Positions 10,505-20,452 of a DNA stretch of 64,000 nucleotides are shown piece by piece. The DNA is taken from the NCBI GenBank assembly GCA_947044365.1, contig OX345646.1, positions 2,379,327-2,443,326 of the forward strand, read 5' to 3'. Source of the DNA: Petrosia ficiformis. Taxonomy: Eukaryota > Porifera > Demospongiae > Haplosclerida > Petrosiidae. The notes beneath the pieces are model-generated. The model made no database searches, was not told the origin of the DNA, and worked only from the letters and a program-made list of their open reading frames with translations. The position numbers were made by a program, and so were the translations under genes. Numbering within the stretch: the stretch's first letter is position 1; each line of letters opens with the position of its first letter.

Positions 10505-10946
10505 TAGAGATGCACTGATAATCGTATTGACTATAGCAAAGTAAAAAATCCCAAACCATTGACTTCTACTCTTTTACTTGACTTATTTTCACTTCAATTT
10601 TCACACTCGACCAATTTGACAATTGACACATGACAACACGTGGTTTTCATCATGCACATGTGCAATATTGGTAAGTTTGTGGAAAATTTTACCAATACTG
10701 ATATTTCACGTGATGACCACTATCAGCCACTTACCAGGAAGATACCAGGTTTGGTTCATGTAATACCTGCAAGCATACTAACTAACTATTACTAATTTGA
10801 GTTTCTAAATTTTATTGACCTTCAAAATACAAGAATGATATTTAAATATTAGTACTTCAGAACCAACAAGGAATATCTGCAGATACATGTGTATTTATTG
10901 GCTAATACTGGCTATCGGAAAAATTTGAAATTGGTACATCTCTATT
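10505..10946. mobile_element. MITE with AGAGATG ends
   Basis: The ends are inverted: AGAGATGCACTGATA on the left and GGTACATCTCT on the right, flanked by T-rich ATTTTTT repeats. It resembles hAT-type non-autonomous elements found in many animals. It lies in the locus A intron 10176-11710; the rest of that intron shows only AT-rich sequence and the features listed separately. Confidence 0.5.
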
Positions 10947-11165
10947 TTTTATATTTTGTAATTGCACATATATATACTTGTCATTAGGATTACCATACCC
11001 ACTATAATTAAAACGTGGTTGGCTATTCAAAATTGTGTAATTAAATGTTTAAAATTGTAATATTTACTCGGAAAGGACCATGATATATTCAGGTTTAAGT
11101 CTATTTGTTCTAGCAGTTACTAGTTAATCACTAAATTCTAATTAATAAGGAAAGTGAAAAATGCT

Positions 11166-11237
11166 GGTAGTCACTGGGAATCAAACCCAAGGCCACTGAC
11201 TTCAGCCACCAGTGCTCTCACCACTAAGCAGACAACC
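11166..11237 (-). tRNA. tRNA-like sequence (tRNA pseudogene or SINE head)
   Basis: On the minus strand the 72 bases begin GGTTGTC and end GACTACC, a 7-bp acceptor stem with one mismatch. It has an A-box-like TTAGTGGTGAGAGC and a B-box-like GGTTTGATTCC, with a T-run just downstream. A 5-bp anticodon stem (with G-T pairs) can be drawn around a loop with CTG at the anticodon position. The loop lacks the invariant T33. A pseudogene or tRNA-derived SINE is therefore more likely than a working tRNA. Confidence 0.5.
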
Positions 11238-11484
11238 ATCAGCACATCACAATTCTCTATGTATACTGCATGCATGGTACCAAATCTACTATGTATGTGC
11301 TGTCAGAATCCTGTTTGGAGTTGATCGAAAATGTTACTCCATCAGGAGTAAAGCCATACAACTGGTTTTTAGCAAGGCTAATGTTTTGCCTTACATGGAA
11401 AACAGATGCTAATTCTAATTAATAAAGCTGAAAGGGAAAAGTGAATACTATATAGTTCCCTGCTTTACTAATCCATAATTAGTT

Positions 11485-11565
11485 ATATGTATGTATGTAC
11501 ATGTATGTATGTACTATATATGAATGTATGTATGTATGAACATAATGTATGAATGTATGTACGTA
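11485..11565. repeat. GTAT tetranucleotide repeat
   Basis: Imperfect tandem repeats of tatg/gtat within the intron before the exon at 11711. The overlapping open frame rich in Met, Tyr, Val and Cys is a by-product of the repeat. Confidence 0.7.
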
Positions 11566-11710
11566 AGCACATATGTTGTACATGTCTATGCACTTACATG
11601 TGCATACATTGTATGCCATATGTATTATGTTTGTACATATGTTATGTCTAGGTTAGCATTATATTCAGAACTACATGAATCTATATTACATGTTGTTGTT
11701 TGTTTTGTAG

Positions 11711-11891
11711 TTGTCTAAGAAAAATGCAGATGAATTTAGTTCAAAAAAGATTCGAATTCCTCCCCAATGTTGGGTGAAAGTGCGTGGAGAAAACGGTCCA
11801 GATACTGCAAAATCCCTTCGCTATTATGTTCCATTAGTAGGAGTAGAATGCCAAACTAAGGAAATATGCATTAGTCGGGATCTAGATACAA
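11711..11891 (+). CDS. Locus A exon, possible UPA-like region part 3
   Basis: A 181-base exon (tgttttgtag| to A|gtatgt), phase 0 to 1, about 60 residues. It contains I-R-I-P-P-Q-C-W-V-K-V-R-G and L-R-Y-Y-V-P-L-V-G. It completes the strand-rich region after ZU5. A Trp after a hydrophobic strand is compatible with UPA domains but not decisive. Confidence 0.5.
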
Positions 11892-11947
11892 GTATGTATA
11901 TCTTTAAATCGAGATAATTTCAATTCCATTGTATTTTATAATTATAG

Positions 11948-11998
11948 TGACTGCAAGTCCTCCATATATACAACAGAGTGTTCCTACACCACCAAGAG
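11948..11998 (+). CDS. Locus A Pro-rich mini-exon
   Basis: A 51-base exon (attatag| to G|gtatgt), phase 1-1, 17 residues, Pro/Thr/Ser-rich (S-V-P-T-P-P-R-G). It is a flexible spacer before the terminal death-fold-like exon. Confidence 0.5.
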
Positions 11999-12545
11999 GT
12001 ATGTAGTATGTACATACAACATATAATAATAGGCTGATAATTCTCATGGGACACAACTAAACACGGAATGGATTGCAAAACAGGACGAAACTACATCCTT
12101 TTAAAACAATTTTTATGGCCTGCAGGGCCATTTCTAGACTGCAGTTACATTTACTTCCTCAGGCCCATGGTAGAGTTTTCAGAAAGGTAGAGACACTTGT
12201 GCTGTTGGCAGTGATACAGATTAAAACTCTAATGACCAAAAGACCATAGGGTTGGGGGACACCCTCTCAAAATGTTCTTTCTGCCTGACCCAACCCAGTG
12301 ACTGCTACATATATTATACGATTTCATATACTCTTCACTGAAAGATGCAGCTATTGCTTTCTCCATAGAAATGATCCTAGCTAGCAAAGCAACATATATG
12401 GTCTTATCTGTTGCTCACATGAATGGTGTAGTTCTGTTTTGTTTTTCGTTCCATTTTGCATCCATTCTGTGTTTTAGTCATGTCCCTTTGTATACTTATA
12501 GTTGATTCATTGTTAAAAATATTATGCCTTATTATTTTATAATAG
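11999..12545. other. Last intron of locus A, no other feature
   Basis: AT-rich intron sequence. Short patches resemble dispersed repeats (gcagggccatttctaga), but no element ends could be set. Confidence 0.4.
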
Positions 12546-12910
12546 GAGGTGATATGAATATTAATATTTTGAGACGATGTATCAATACAGTATTTGATCA
12601 TAATATTGCTGATTTACATCAGCTGTTTAAAAATTCTCTGCCAGCTATTGCAAATGAAATGTTACAAGTTGGTTTACTTTCTCAAGATGTTCATAATCAA
12701 CCCACAGTTGATAATATTATTAAAGAATTTATAGCAGGAATACAATTTATATCTGAACAGGAGAAGATTGAAGAACACTGTATTGAATTTTTATCAGTTC
12801 TTTATAAAATGAAAGGCTCGTTTGTTCTTGCTGCAAATAAAATAAAAAAAGATTTAATAGCAGAAGTTAATACGAAATTACCTGGTGTTCAATTGAATCT
12901 TGACAAATAA
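12546..12910 (+). CDS. Locus A terminal exon, death-fold-like domain
   Basis: A 365-base terminal exon (tataatag| to TAA), about 121 residues. It is alpha-helical in character, with Leu/Ile spaced as in a helical bundle: L-L-S-Q-D-V-H at the position of a CARD/death-fold loop, then I-I-K-E-F-I-A-G-I and F-L-S-V-L-Y-K-M-K-G. It is comparable in size and spirit to the exon at 38022 in locus B, though sequence identity is low. Such domains recruit partners by homotypic binding. Adding all locus A exons from 3021 gives a frame of 1365 codons including the stop. An AATAAA lies at about 13022. The domain subtype is uncertain. Confidence 0.55.
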
Positions 12911-13027
12911 TTGTGTGTACAGCACATGTATGTATATTTTATAAAATAATAATTTCTATTGATAATCTTATTAGTTTTCATCATTATCATTCAATGAGAC
13001 AAAGTTATATATAATTATGTTAATAAA

Positions 13028-13180
13028 GACATTGTTTGGTGACTACTTCCTTCCTTGTGCTTTGGTTCATGCAGAAGAACCTATTCCTTTTAGTCACAGT
13101 GAACCTCTTTCGGTGTAGTTTGAATGTTTTACTGGAGTTTTCAGTAGGACTCCTAGCTTTATGCACGAACACCAATTGCC
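13028..13180 (+). pseudogene. Decayed fragment of a module II COR-like region
   Basis: The bases reproduce the COR-like block G-D-Y-F-L-P-C-A-L-V-H-A-E-E-P, then F-S-H-S-E-P-L, then F-T-G-V-F-S, of module II. Deletions and stops follow, and it ends abruptly at caattgcc next to a repeat. It begins just after an AATAAA downstream of locus A. It is a relic of a further gene copy. Confidence 0.7.
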
Positions 13181-13790
13181 CAGGGCCTAAAATTAGGGCT
13201 AGTAACAGCCAAAAAAGCTAGTAGTTTTTTGGCTGCTTGGGTAACTGAATTTGGCTAGTAGTTAGGTTATTTTTAATGTCTAAACGTGTCTTGTTAATCT
13301 TCATAATGCAACCTACGTACTGGCCATCATTATTATTGTCAATGTGACACATTCACACATCAGTTAGTACTGTACGAGCTAATCTACAAAATCCTATGGG
13401 AACCAACTTGATACCAAACTACTTCCAACTATTCCAAACTTTTTTTATAACTATTGAACTCACAAATACATCTTACTTATATACAAAATCAATAGAAGGT
13501 TCTAGAACTAAGAAGCATGTCCACACTATACTGGATTTTAAACAAGATACAATAATCAAAAACCACAAATTAGATCAAAGTTCAACATATATTACAATGC
13601 TTGCACAAACAAGCCTTAAACAAGTACCTAGTACCTATTCATGCATATAATATTTACAAATACTAGTTTCAGGACTAGTATACAAAGTACTTGTCATAAT
13701 AAAGTATATTAACAAAACAAAGGAGTATAACCTGTGGTGTCATAGTTTGTCATACCCATTCTATCACCTGTGAATCAACAAATGCACAAT

Positions 13791-14330
13791 AACAAGTGTA
13801 TATAGAGAAAAAATACATCCCTATATTTGCTTTGTGATGACTATGTATTAAGCATTGCTGATGGCACTAGTGTCTCTACCTTTCTGTGTACTCGAAAGCT
13901 GGGGCCTGAAGAAGTAAGTATAAGCCTGACTGCAGTCTAAGTACACAGATCTTTGATGAACTGACTGAAGTAATCCTACAAGGTTCTAAATGATGACTTC
14001 CTCATATCTGAAACTTAACAACTTATTATACTTACTTGTTAAAGATTCTTGCATAATATTTATACTGTTTCTCTGCTATATACAACAGTTATTAGCAGTT
14101 TCTGAATCTTCCTGGCTTGTCTGTAGCTCGAGCCTCGAAGAGCCTCGAACGCGCGTTCCTTTACGCGCCACGCCCATTAATTGACCGAGCCCCCGGGAAT
14201 GACGCAACTTCCTTAACTACGTATACAACGCATAGTCGCGCAAGTGACACAAACATATATATATATATATATATATACATTAAACCCCGTGGAAAGCAAT
14301 TATAGGGATGGCCCTACGGGCCATAAAAAT
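13791..14330 (-). mobile_element. ATGGCCC-palindrome repeat, copy 1
   Basis: Starts aacaagtgtatatagag, then the motif atccctatatttgcttt. It ends aagcaattatagggat followed by the palindrome ATGGCCC-tac-GGGCCAT. The middle has the block acgcgccacgcccattaatt and an (AT)n tract at about 14250-14276. The same architecture recurs at 14588, 22843, 26061 and, nested, at 43144. Confidence 0.65.
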
Positions 14331-14587
14331 TTAACAGACCAGTTATTACCTCAGTTGCACTTACATTTCCAATATATAGTTAGAAACATAAAATACGAAG
14401 ATAATTTGTAATTTTAATTTGTCTGGTTATAATGTAGCTATATGGTAAAAAGGAATGTTATGACTACAGTCATAAATGCATATACCAATACATACCCTAC
14501 TACCATATAAAGAGGCTGTTATTGATAACTTCAAAATGAGATAGTATGCATAGAAAAAACGATTTGTTTCAATTTATTGGTTATAGT

Positions 14588-14984
14588 AACAAGTGTATAT
14601 AGAGAAAAAAAACATCCCTATGATTGCTTTACAGATTTAAGTGAAGATAAAAGTATCCTTATGACTGCTTTGTGGTGTCCAGAATTCAGTAATCATGGCT
14701 GACTTTATCAAGCATGAAAGACAACAGCTTAATATAGTTATTATTTTGATTATCTACTCTCCTGACCTTTCAAAGGACCTTGTAGAACTTTAGGAATATA
14801 TTTCAGGCAGAATAGCTAGCTATTAGTTACAGTTTCTACGTAAGCTCAACAGCTTTCTTTCTGCTGGTGTGTAGATCTTGATTGCGCGTTCTTTTACGCG
14901 CCACGCCCATTAATTGACCGAGCCCCCGGGAATGATGTAACTTCCTTAACTACGTATACAACCCATACTCGCGTAGGTGACACA

Positions 14985-15023
<39 letters not shown>

Positions 15024-15078
15024 ATACATCGAACCCGTGGGAAAGCAATCATAGGGATGGCCCTACGGGCCATAAAAA
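14588..15078 (-). mobile_element. ATGGCCC-palindrome repeat, copy 2
   Basis: Same structure as copy 1, with inverted terminal motifs (atccctatgattgcttt / aagcaatcatagggat) and the ccacgcccattaatt block. It has a long (AT)n tract at about 14991-15020. The minus-strand open frame here is a by-product. Confidence 0.65.
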
Positions 15079-15978
15079 CAATTGTTATCACTAATCATGC
15101 AATCAGAAATGTACATACCAATATACACCTTACTACCATATAAAGAGGCTGTTATTGATAACTTCAAAATGAGATAATATGCATAGGAAGGAACAATTTA
15201 TTATAGTAAAAAACTACATTGACTATATAGTCATGCAATCATGAATGTACATACCAATATACACCCTACTGCCACATGTAGAATGTACAATCAAGACTGT
15301 ATATAGTCATAACATTATAATTCTATATTATAACCAGACAAAATGTCATGATTCTATAAAATTACATGCAACTGCAGTAACAACTGGTCTGTTAAAATAA
15401 CAAATTCAATTTTATGGTGTGTTGCTTACTTTCTTACTATAGATATGTACATAAATTTATACTTATAATAACAAATAATATCCATTGTATCTAAATTACT
15501 GTGAGATTCTTTATTGTGTAATGTACTTTATATACTAGTTAATATAGATATATGTAGTCTCAGAAAATAACCATACAGTGATAGTGCTATTTTACTGTAG
15601 GAAAAGATTGATACAACAGTTAGAATCATACTTTTTTTTTTACCTATTTCAAGTAGTTAGCGAGTTTCATTTTCCAACAGAAAAAGGAGTGAACACAGGT
15701 ATATATAGGTAGGTATAGGCAGTTTTATCTGTATAGGTACAACACTAATTTCAACATGTCAATATTAAAAAAACAAGAGTACTATCATGGGGTTTTCTTC
15801 GAAAGTGAATTGGACAAATCACATAAGCATAAAATTTTTAATTGAATTAAAACTATATTGGAATTTTGATCTTTATACTCTATATGGGTTAGCTGGTGAT
15901 TTGACCCTTTACATGTCAGTCAAGTCTCCAGTATATAGGTCGGGCTAGTAGTAATTCTGAGAAGTTTTAGGCCCTGCC

Positions 15979-16212
15979 ATGATTTCAGGTTTTAATGTCT
16001 CAGGTACCAACCAGAGTGCGTGGGCAGAGTCACGAAACCACAAATTGCATAGGCGATGAGGAGGCGTAGCCCCCTTCGAACCCTGTTAACGGGGGACACC
16101 CTCCTTAAAATTCCCCCGTTACTCATTATTTAGGCCAAAGGGTGGTTGAAAAACAATCAACATTTTTAGCCATTTTCATGGGCTTGTCCCTGACACCAAT
16201 TACAAGCATTTG
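15979..16212. other. No feature recognised
   Basis: Short sequence between repeats with several G-rich and C-rich patches (cccccgtt). No supported gene. Confidence 0.3.
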
Positions 16213-16629
16213 CAGTGGCGTAGGAAGCAATCAAAAATTGGGGAGGCTGAGTAGCTGCGCGCGAAGCGAAAATGTTTGGGTTATTAATTTTCATGAGGGG
16301 TGTGGCTAAATAATTATGCGCAATAATTAGAAATTCGGAAGTTTAGCAATTAATTAGTACTGGCTTCACTGGCTGCTGTTCTCATCTACAAGACACGATG
16401 ATAGACTTATAACTAGAGTGTTGATCGTAAATTTATGGTTTTAACTTACCACTTCCAATAGCTCTTAACTTGCTTTGCTTCATCGCGTTGTTACAGTCAG
16501 TAGTACGTAAGTGGGCAGAGACCACACCCAGTATTAATCGATCAAATTAATTAATAATTAAATAAGAAAAGTTGAAGATTTTTTGGGGGGGCTGCAGCCC
16601 CCTGAACCTTCCTGGTTCCTACGTCTATG
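16213..16629. mobile_element. MITE with CAGTGGCGTAGGAA ends
   Basis: Left CAGTGGCGTAGGAA and right TTCCTACGTC form an inverted pair. Inside are a gcgcgcgaagcg block and an interior G-run/C-run pair (ggggggctgcagcccc). Related ends occur at 25550, 26059 and 50438, pointing to one family. Confidence 0.55.
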
Positions 16630-16789
16630 ATTTGGAGTGCTAGAAACACACTCCAAATCACGTAGGGGTCAAATGTCACATATCATGTGACATCAGACCA
16701 CTAAGGGTTAATAATGTTTTGTTTATCAATCATCATGTGTAATTTTATCACATGATTTTAACAAAATTCATAGTTCATTTGATCCGTCA

Positions 16790-17001
16790 TTCGTAATCCG
16801 TGATCCGCAAGCCGTATATCTACCAGATACTTTTCGATAGTATTGCTATATATTCTGCCAGGAAGTTGTAAAATAACAACCTTCAAAGGTCTATATATAC
16901 ATGCTAGTCCCCCTTCGCTTGTACACAGTCATATAAACATAATATTTATGCTTTATTCGCCTGCACAGTGGAGATTATTGCTGATTCTACTGGACACTGA
17001 G
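16790..17001 (+). promoter_or_regulatory. Putative promoter and first leader exon of locus B
   Basis: This stretch resembles 50800-50995 upstream of locus C. Both have a TATA-like box (atataaaca at 16931; tataag at 50939), then a gatt/act-rich segment ending ctggacact and a splice donor (gag|gtatgt at 17001; tag|gtatat at 50995). Conservation at the same place upstream of two paralogous genes suggests a promoter plus untranslated exon 1. No transcript evidence is available, and the segment could alternatively be a duplicated repeat. Confidence 0.4.
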
Positions 17002-17056
17002 GTATGTTGTATTATTAGCAATGCCATTATTGGTAATAACTAACTATCTGCTTTAA

Positions 17057-17654
17057 GGTGGTACTAGGGAGTGGGCGGATGCGACTCCAATCACTTTCAA
17101 AATAGAATATTATATAATATGACTCTAACCTGGTGTAATAGCAACCTTCATATCTTCTGATCAGCTTTATATTGTCCTGTAATTGAAGAAATACGGTTAA
17201 AATCGCCATTTTTCCAATTAACATAAGTACAAAACCACAAAAGCCACGCCCACCATACATGGCGTGCACCAAGTACAATGTATTTTGAGAAAAGTTACGA
17301 AGCCGTTTTCTGCAAATTCATTTTACTTTTAAAGTTACAAGAGGCTGAAGAAAGCTGAATTCTGTAGCTTTTCACTGAAACCATAAAATTTACCTTTCTA
17401 GACACTATCAAACTCCGATCTTTCTCAGAGACCAACTACAGTTACCCCGCCATTGTTTCCCACCCACCGTGGGCCGTGTTTAGCTTTGTTTCTGAAAATA
17501 AACTATCAGTGAAAACATTTAGGCCCAATAATTATACCCCTGGGTGGGTGTGGCTTCCAAAAGATACAGAATTGAACCAGATTGCATGCAGCAAGAAGCT
17601 TTCTAATTTAGAAACTGATTGGAGTAGCATCCGCCCACGGAAAAGACTACAACC
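17057..17654. mobile_element. TTAA-flanked inverted-repeat element, copy 1
   Basis: Begins GGTGGTACTAGGGAG directly after TTAA (17053-17056) and ends CTACAACC before TTAA (17655-17658). Both termini share the inverted block GGGCGGATGC-ACTCCAATCA. TTAA target duplication is typical of piggyBac and Kolobok transposons. With 598 bp and no transposase it is non-autonomous. Confidence 0.75.
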
Positions 17655-17658
17655 TTAA

Positions 17659-18259
17659 GGTGGTACTAGGGAGTGGGCGGATGCGACTCCAATCAGTTTC
17701 AAAATAGAATATTATATAATATGACTCTAACCTGGTGTAATAGCAACCTTCATATCTTCTGATCATCTTTATATTTGTCTGGAAGACAGAGAGTGTTGGA
17801 AAAATCTCCATTTTTGCAATTGCAATAAGTACAAAACCAAGAAGGCCACGCCCACCAACATGGCGTGCACCAAGTACAATGCATTTTGAGAAAACAAATA
17901 GAGCCGTTTTCTGAAAATTCATTTTACTTTTATAGTTACAAGAGGCTGAAGAAAGCTGAATTCTGTAGCTTTTCACTGAAACCATAAAATCTACCTTTCT
18001 AGACACTATCAAACTCCGATCTTTCTCAGAGAGCAGCTACAGTTACCCCGCCATTGTTTCCCACCCACCACCCATGGGCGGTGTTTAGGTTTATTTCTGA
18101 AAATAAACTATCAGTGAAAACATTTAGGCCCAATAATTATACCCCTGGGTGGGTGTGTCTTCCAAAAGATACAGAATTGAACCAGATTGTACGCAGCAAG
18201 AAGCTGGCAAGACTAGAAACTGATTGGAGTAGCATCCACCCACCGAAAAGACTACAACC
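17659..18259. mobile_element. TTAA-flanked inverted-repeat element, copy 2
   Basis: A near-identical, same-orientation copy of the preceding element, joined by a single shared TTAA (17655-17658) and followed by TTAA at 18260-18263. The open frames on both strands in each copy are repeat by-products. Confidence 0.75.
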
Positions 18260-18269
18260 TTAATTACAG

Positions 18270-18347
18270 TGCATCTACAGCTAATTCGCATCTACTACTG
18301 GATTCAAAGTGAATTCTGGATTGTGCTGACAGACTTGATTATAACAG
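18270..18347 (+). other. Putative untranslated leader exon 2 of locus B
   Basis: Bounded by ttaattacag| and aacag|gtacat. It shares ggattcaaagtg and the final ataacag|gta with 51068-51250 upstream of locus C. With the upstream leader it would be spliced to the start exon at 24327. The tandem TTAA elements occupy the intron just before it. Support is by paralogy only. Confidence 0.4.
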
Positions 18348-18491
18348 GTACATTTCTGTATACGTGCATGTTCTTGTGTGATATTAGGGTAATCATAGAT
18401 TGATCTCCAAAAACATTCAAACCTTTTCATAAGGGAAGTAGTACACACATTAGATTATCAAACTGACAATAGAAACATTTCTTGTTATGCA

Positions 18492-18894
18492 CACTGCAAA
18501 AATAAAATTGTTAAAATAACAAATATATTGGTTAGTGTAGTTTCAAAGATTTAACAATTAGTTGGTTGCTCAGGATAAATACATCTAACATCACAGCTAC
18601 TTCGTACTAATTATATTAAAAAACGTAAAAGATATATGTACCAATTATAATCTATTATCACATCTAATATCTCATTTTAGATCCACAAAGAAGGTTTTGA
18701 AACCTACAATGACTCAATTAAAATTTCTTTGTACACAGCATAATTATAATTATTGAAATTACAATTATTAGATCATAATTACATGTATATCCATAACAAC
18801 TACATGACCAATTAAATTACAATTTCCACTATTCTTTGCAATTGTACTAACCAGGCAGTAAATTTGTAATTTTAACAATTTTATTCTTGCAGTG
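18492..18894. mobile_element. MITE with CACTGCAAAAAT ends, copy 1
   Basis: Left CACTGCAAAAATAAAATTG and right CAATTTTATTCTTGCAGTG are an inverted pair. CACTG...CAGTG termini suggest the CACTA/CMC group. The family recurs at 20083-20452, 51608 and 53353-56170. Confidence 0.55.
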
Positions 18895-19263
18895 TAGCTT
18901 TTGTGAATGTCACAATCACAACTAAGGTGCAATAACAACATAAATAAATTATTGGTTAGTACAGTTGCAAGTTAGTTGGTTGTTCAGGATACATGTACAT
19001 ACACTGCAAAAATGGAATTGTTGAGATAACTCCTTTATTAGTTGCAAGGAATAGTGGAAATTGTAATTTAATTTGGTCATGTAGGTTATGACTGCATAGG
19101 GTCATACATGTAATTATAATCCAATTAAATATACATATAATTTAATAATTGTAATCTCAATTTGCTTATCACTGTCTAATAGATATACAAAGAAGCAGAA
19201 TAACATTTTAATTAAATCCTTTAAGGTTTTCAAACCTTCTTTGTGCAACTAATACATGATATC

Positions 19264-19700
19264 AGAGAGTACGATAGTACTCTCTATGTGGTAATGACAC
19301 CGAAAAAAATGGCCACCCATACATTTCAATTGCAAGTGATGACCTGCAATCTCTGGTAATATATACAGATAGTTTTTAATAGTACACATACCTATTTATA
19401 TCTAGTGTTTTTTATGACTACCAAGACTTTCTAGATGGCCATGAACCTGGCGAGTGACAAAACTGGCAAAATCTTCATCGTATTATTATTTTTCAGACAA
19501 ATATTTTTTTGTTTGTTGAATAATTACAATGATTCTAGCACCATTCCAGTCACATTCATAGTAAAATTCTTGTCTACAAGTATCAAGATGATATCCTCAG
19601 ATACTATGAAAGAAGAGAGTCTCAACAAAAGATTTGATCTCGAATTGGACGCCATTTTCAAAAGTGATCAAGCCATGTGGAATTAATTACGCAAGCGCAT
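19264..19700. repeat. Dispersed repeat R, copy 1
   Basis: Begins with the palindromic cagagagtac...gtactctct. It contains aaatggccacccatacat and ends near gacgccattttc and aattaattacgcaagcgcat. It is alignable with 53478-53900 and 54724-55515. The 83-codon open frame at 19435 is not conserved in the other copies, so it is not called as a gene. Confidence 0.55.
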
Positions 19701-20082
19701 TTGTGTACTCGGAGCATGGAAGCTGAAATGCTTGTTGCATTGGAATCATATCATAGTAATAACATTTGTGAGCAAACACATTCTTATAATAATGAATATA
19801 ATAATTATTAATATTAAAGCCATTGTATAATAATAATTATTATATACTAGGATAACCATTAGAATACTGAATAGTTGACACAGTGACAGACACTAGGACT
19901 GCAGACAGTGCTGTGAGCGTAATAGAGAATAGACATCATCTGTAAGTGAAAAGAATGCATAAAAAACGTTTTCAATAAAAATTAAAGAAGATGTAGGGAC
20001 GTCAAAACCCAAAAAGCATGTGAACAAGGTTGGGAGGCTAACATAGGACCCAAAATTAAACAAACCACTTTACGTGTGCTTT

Positions 20083-20452
20083 CACTGCAAAAATAGTTAA
20101 AATAACTAATTTAGTGGTTAGTACAGTTGCAAGGATTTAACAATTAGTTGGTTGTTTGAAATACATACATCTTATACCACAGATACTTTGTATAATTATA
20201 GTTGAATCACTATAATTTTAGGGTGCTGTCTACTCATATTTCATGTCAAAGATAATTTATACTGAAGTACATGTAATTGTATCTGGCCATCAAAAAGATT
20301 TGTAAACCCACAAACACATTTAATTTCAATACTTGGTGCACGTTATGTCGTAGTAACATACATACATGTAGCCACAACATCCTTTATGACAATTGACAAA
20401 CTAAATTGAAACTCCTTGCAACTGTACTAACAATGATTTATTTTTTGCGGTG
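20083..20452. mobile_element. MITE with CACTGCAAAAAT ends, copy 2
   Basis: Left CACTGCAAAAATAGTTAAAA, right ttttttgcGGTG; the inverted ends are partly decayed. It sits in the long locus B leader intron. Confidence 0.45.

Larger units (their letters stand above)
13181..15978. mobile_element. Large composite element with CAGGGCCTAAAA-type ends
   Basis: The left edge reads cagggcctaaaatta and the right edge ttttaggccctg, an inverted pair typical of hAT-like TIRs. The interior holds at least two copies of the repeat bounded by ATGGCCC palindromes (13791-14330 and 14588-15078). It also holds pieces of a third family (cagaccagttattacc, about 14336, and its inverse aactggtctg, about 15380). No open transposase frame was seen. 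Boundaries depend on the short end match, so the single-element reading is tentative. Confidence 0.4.

Noticed and set aside
11524..11718. Met/Tyr/Val-rich 64-codon frame
   Set aside because: Product of the GTAT microsatellite; the real exon starts at 11711 in another frame.
17476..18263. Open frames of 60-121 codons on both strands
   Set aside because: They lie inside the two TTAA elements and recur only because the element is duplicated. They have no motif.
19435..19686. 83-codon + strand frame in repeat R
   Set aside because: The other two copies of the repeat do not keep the frame.
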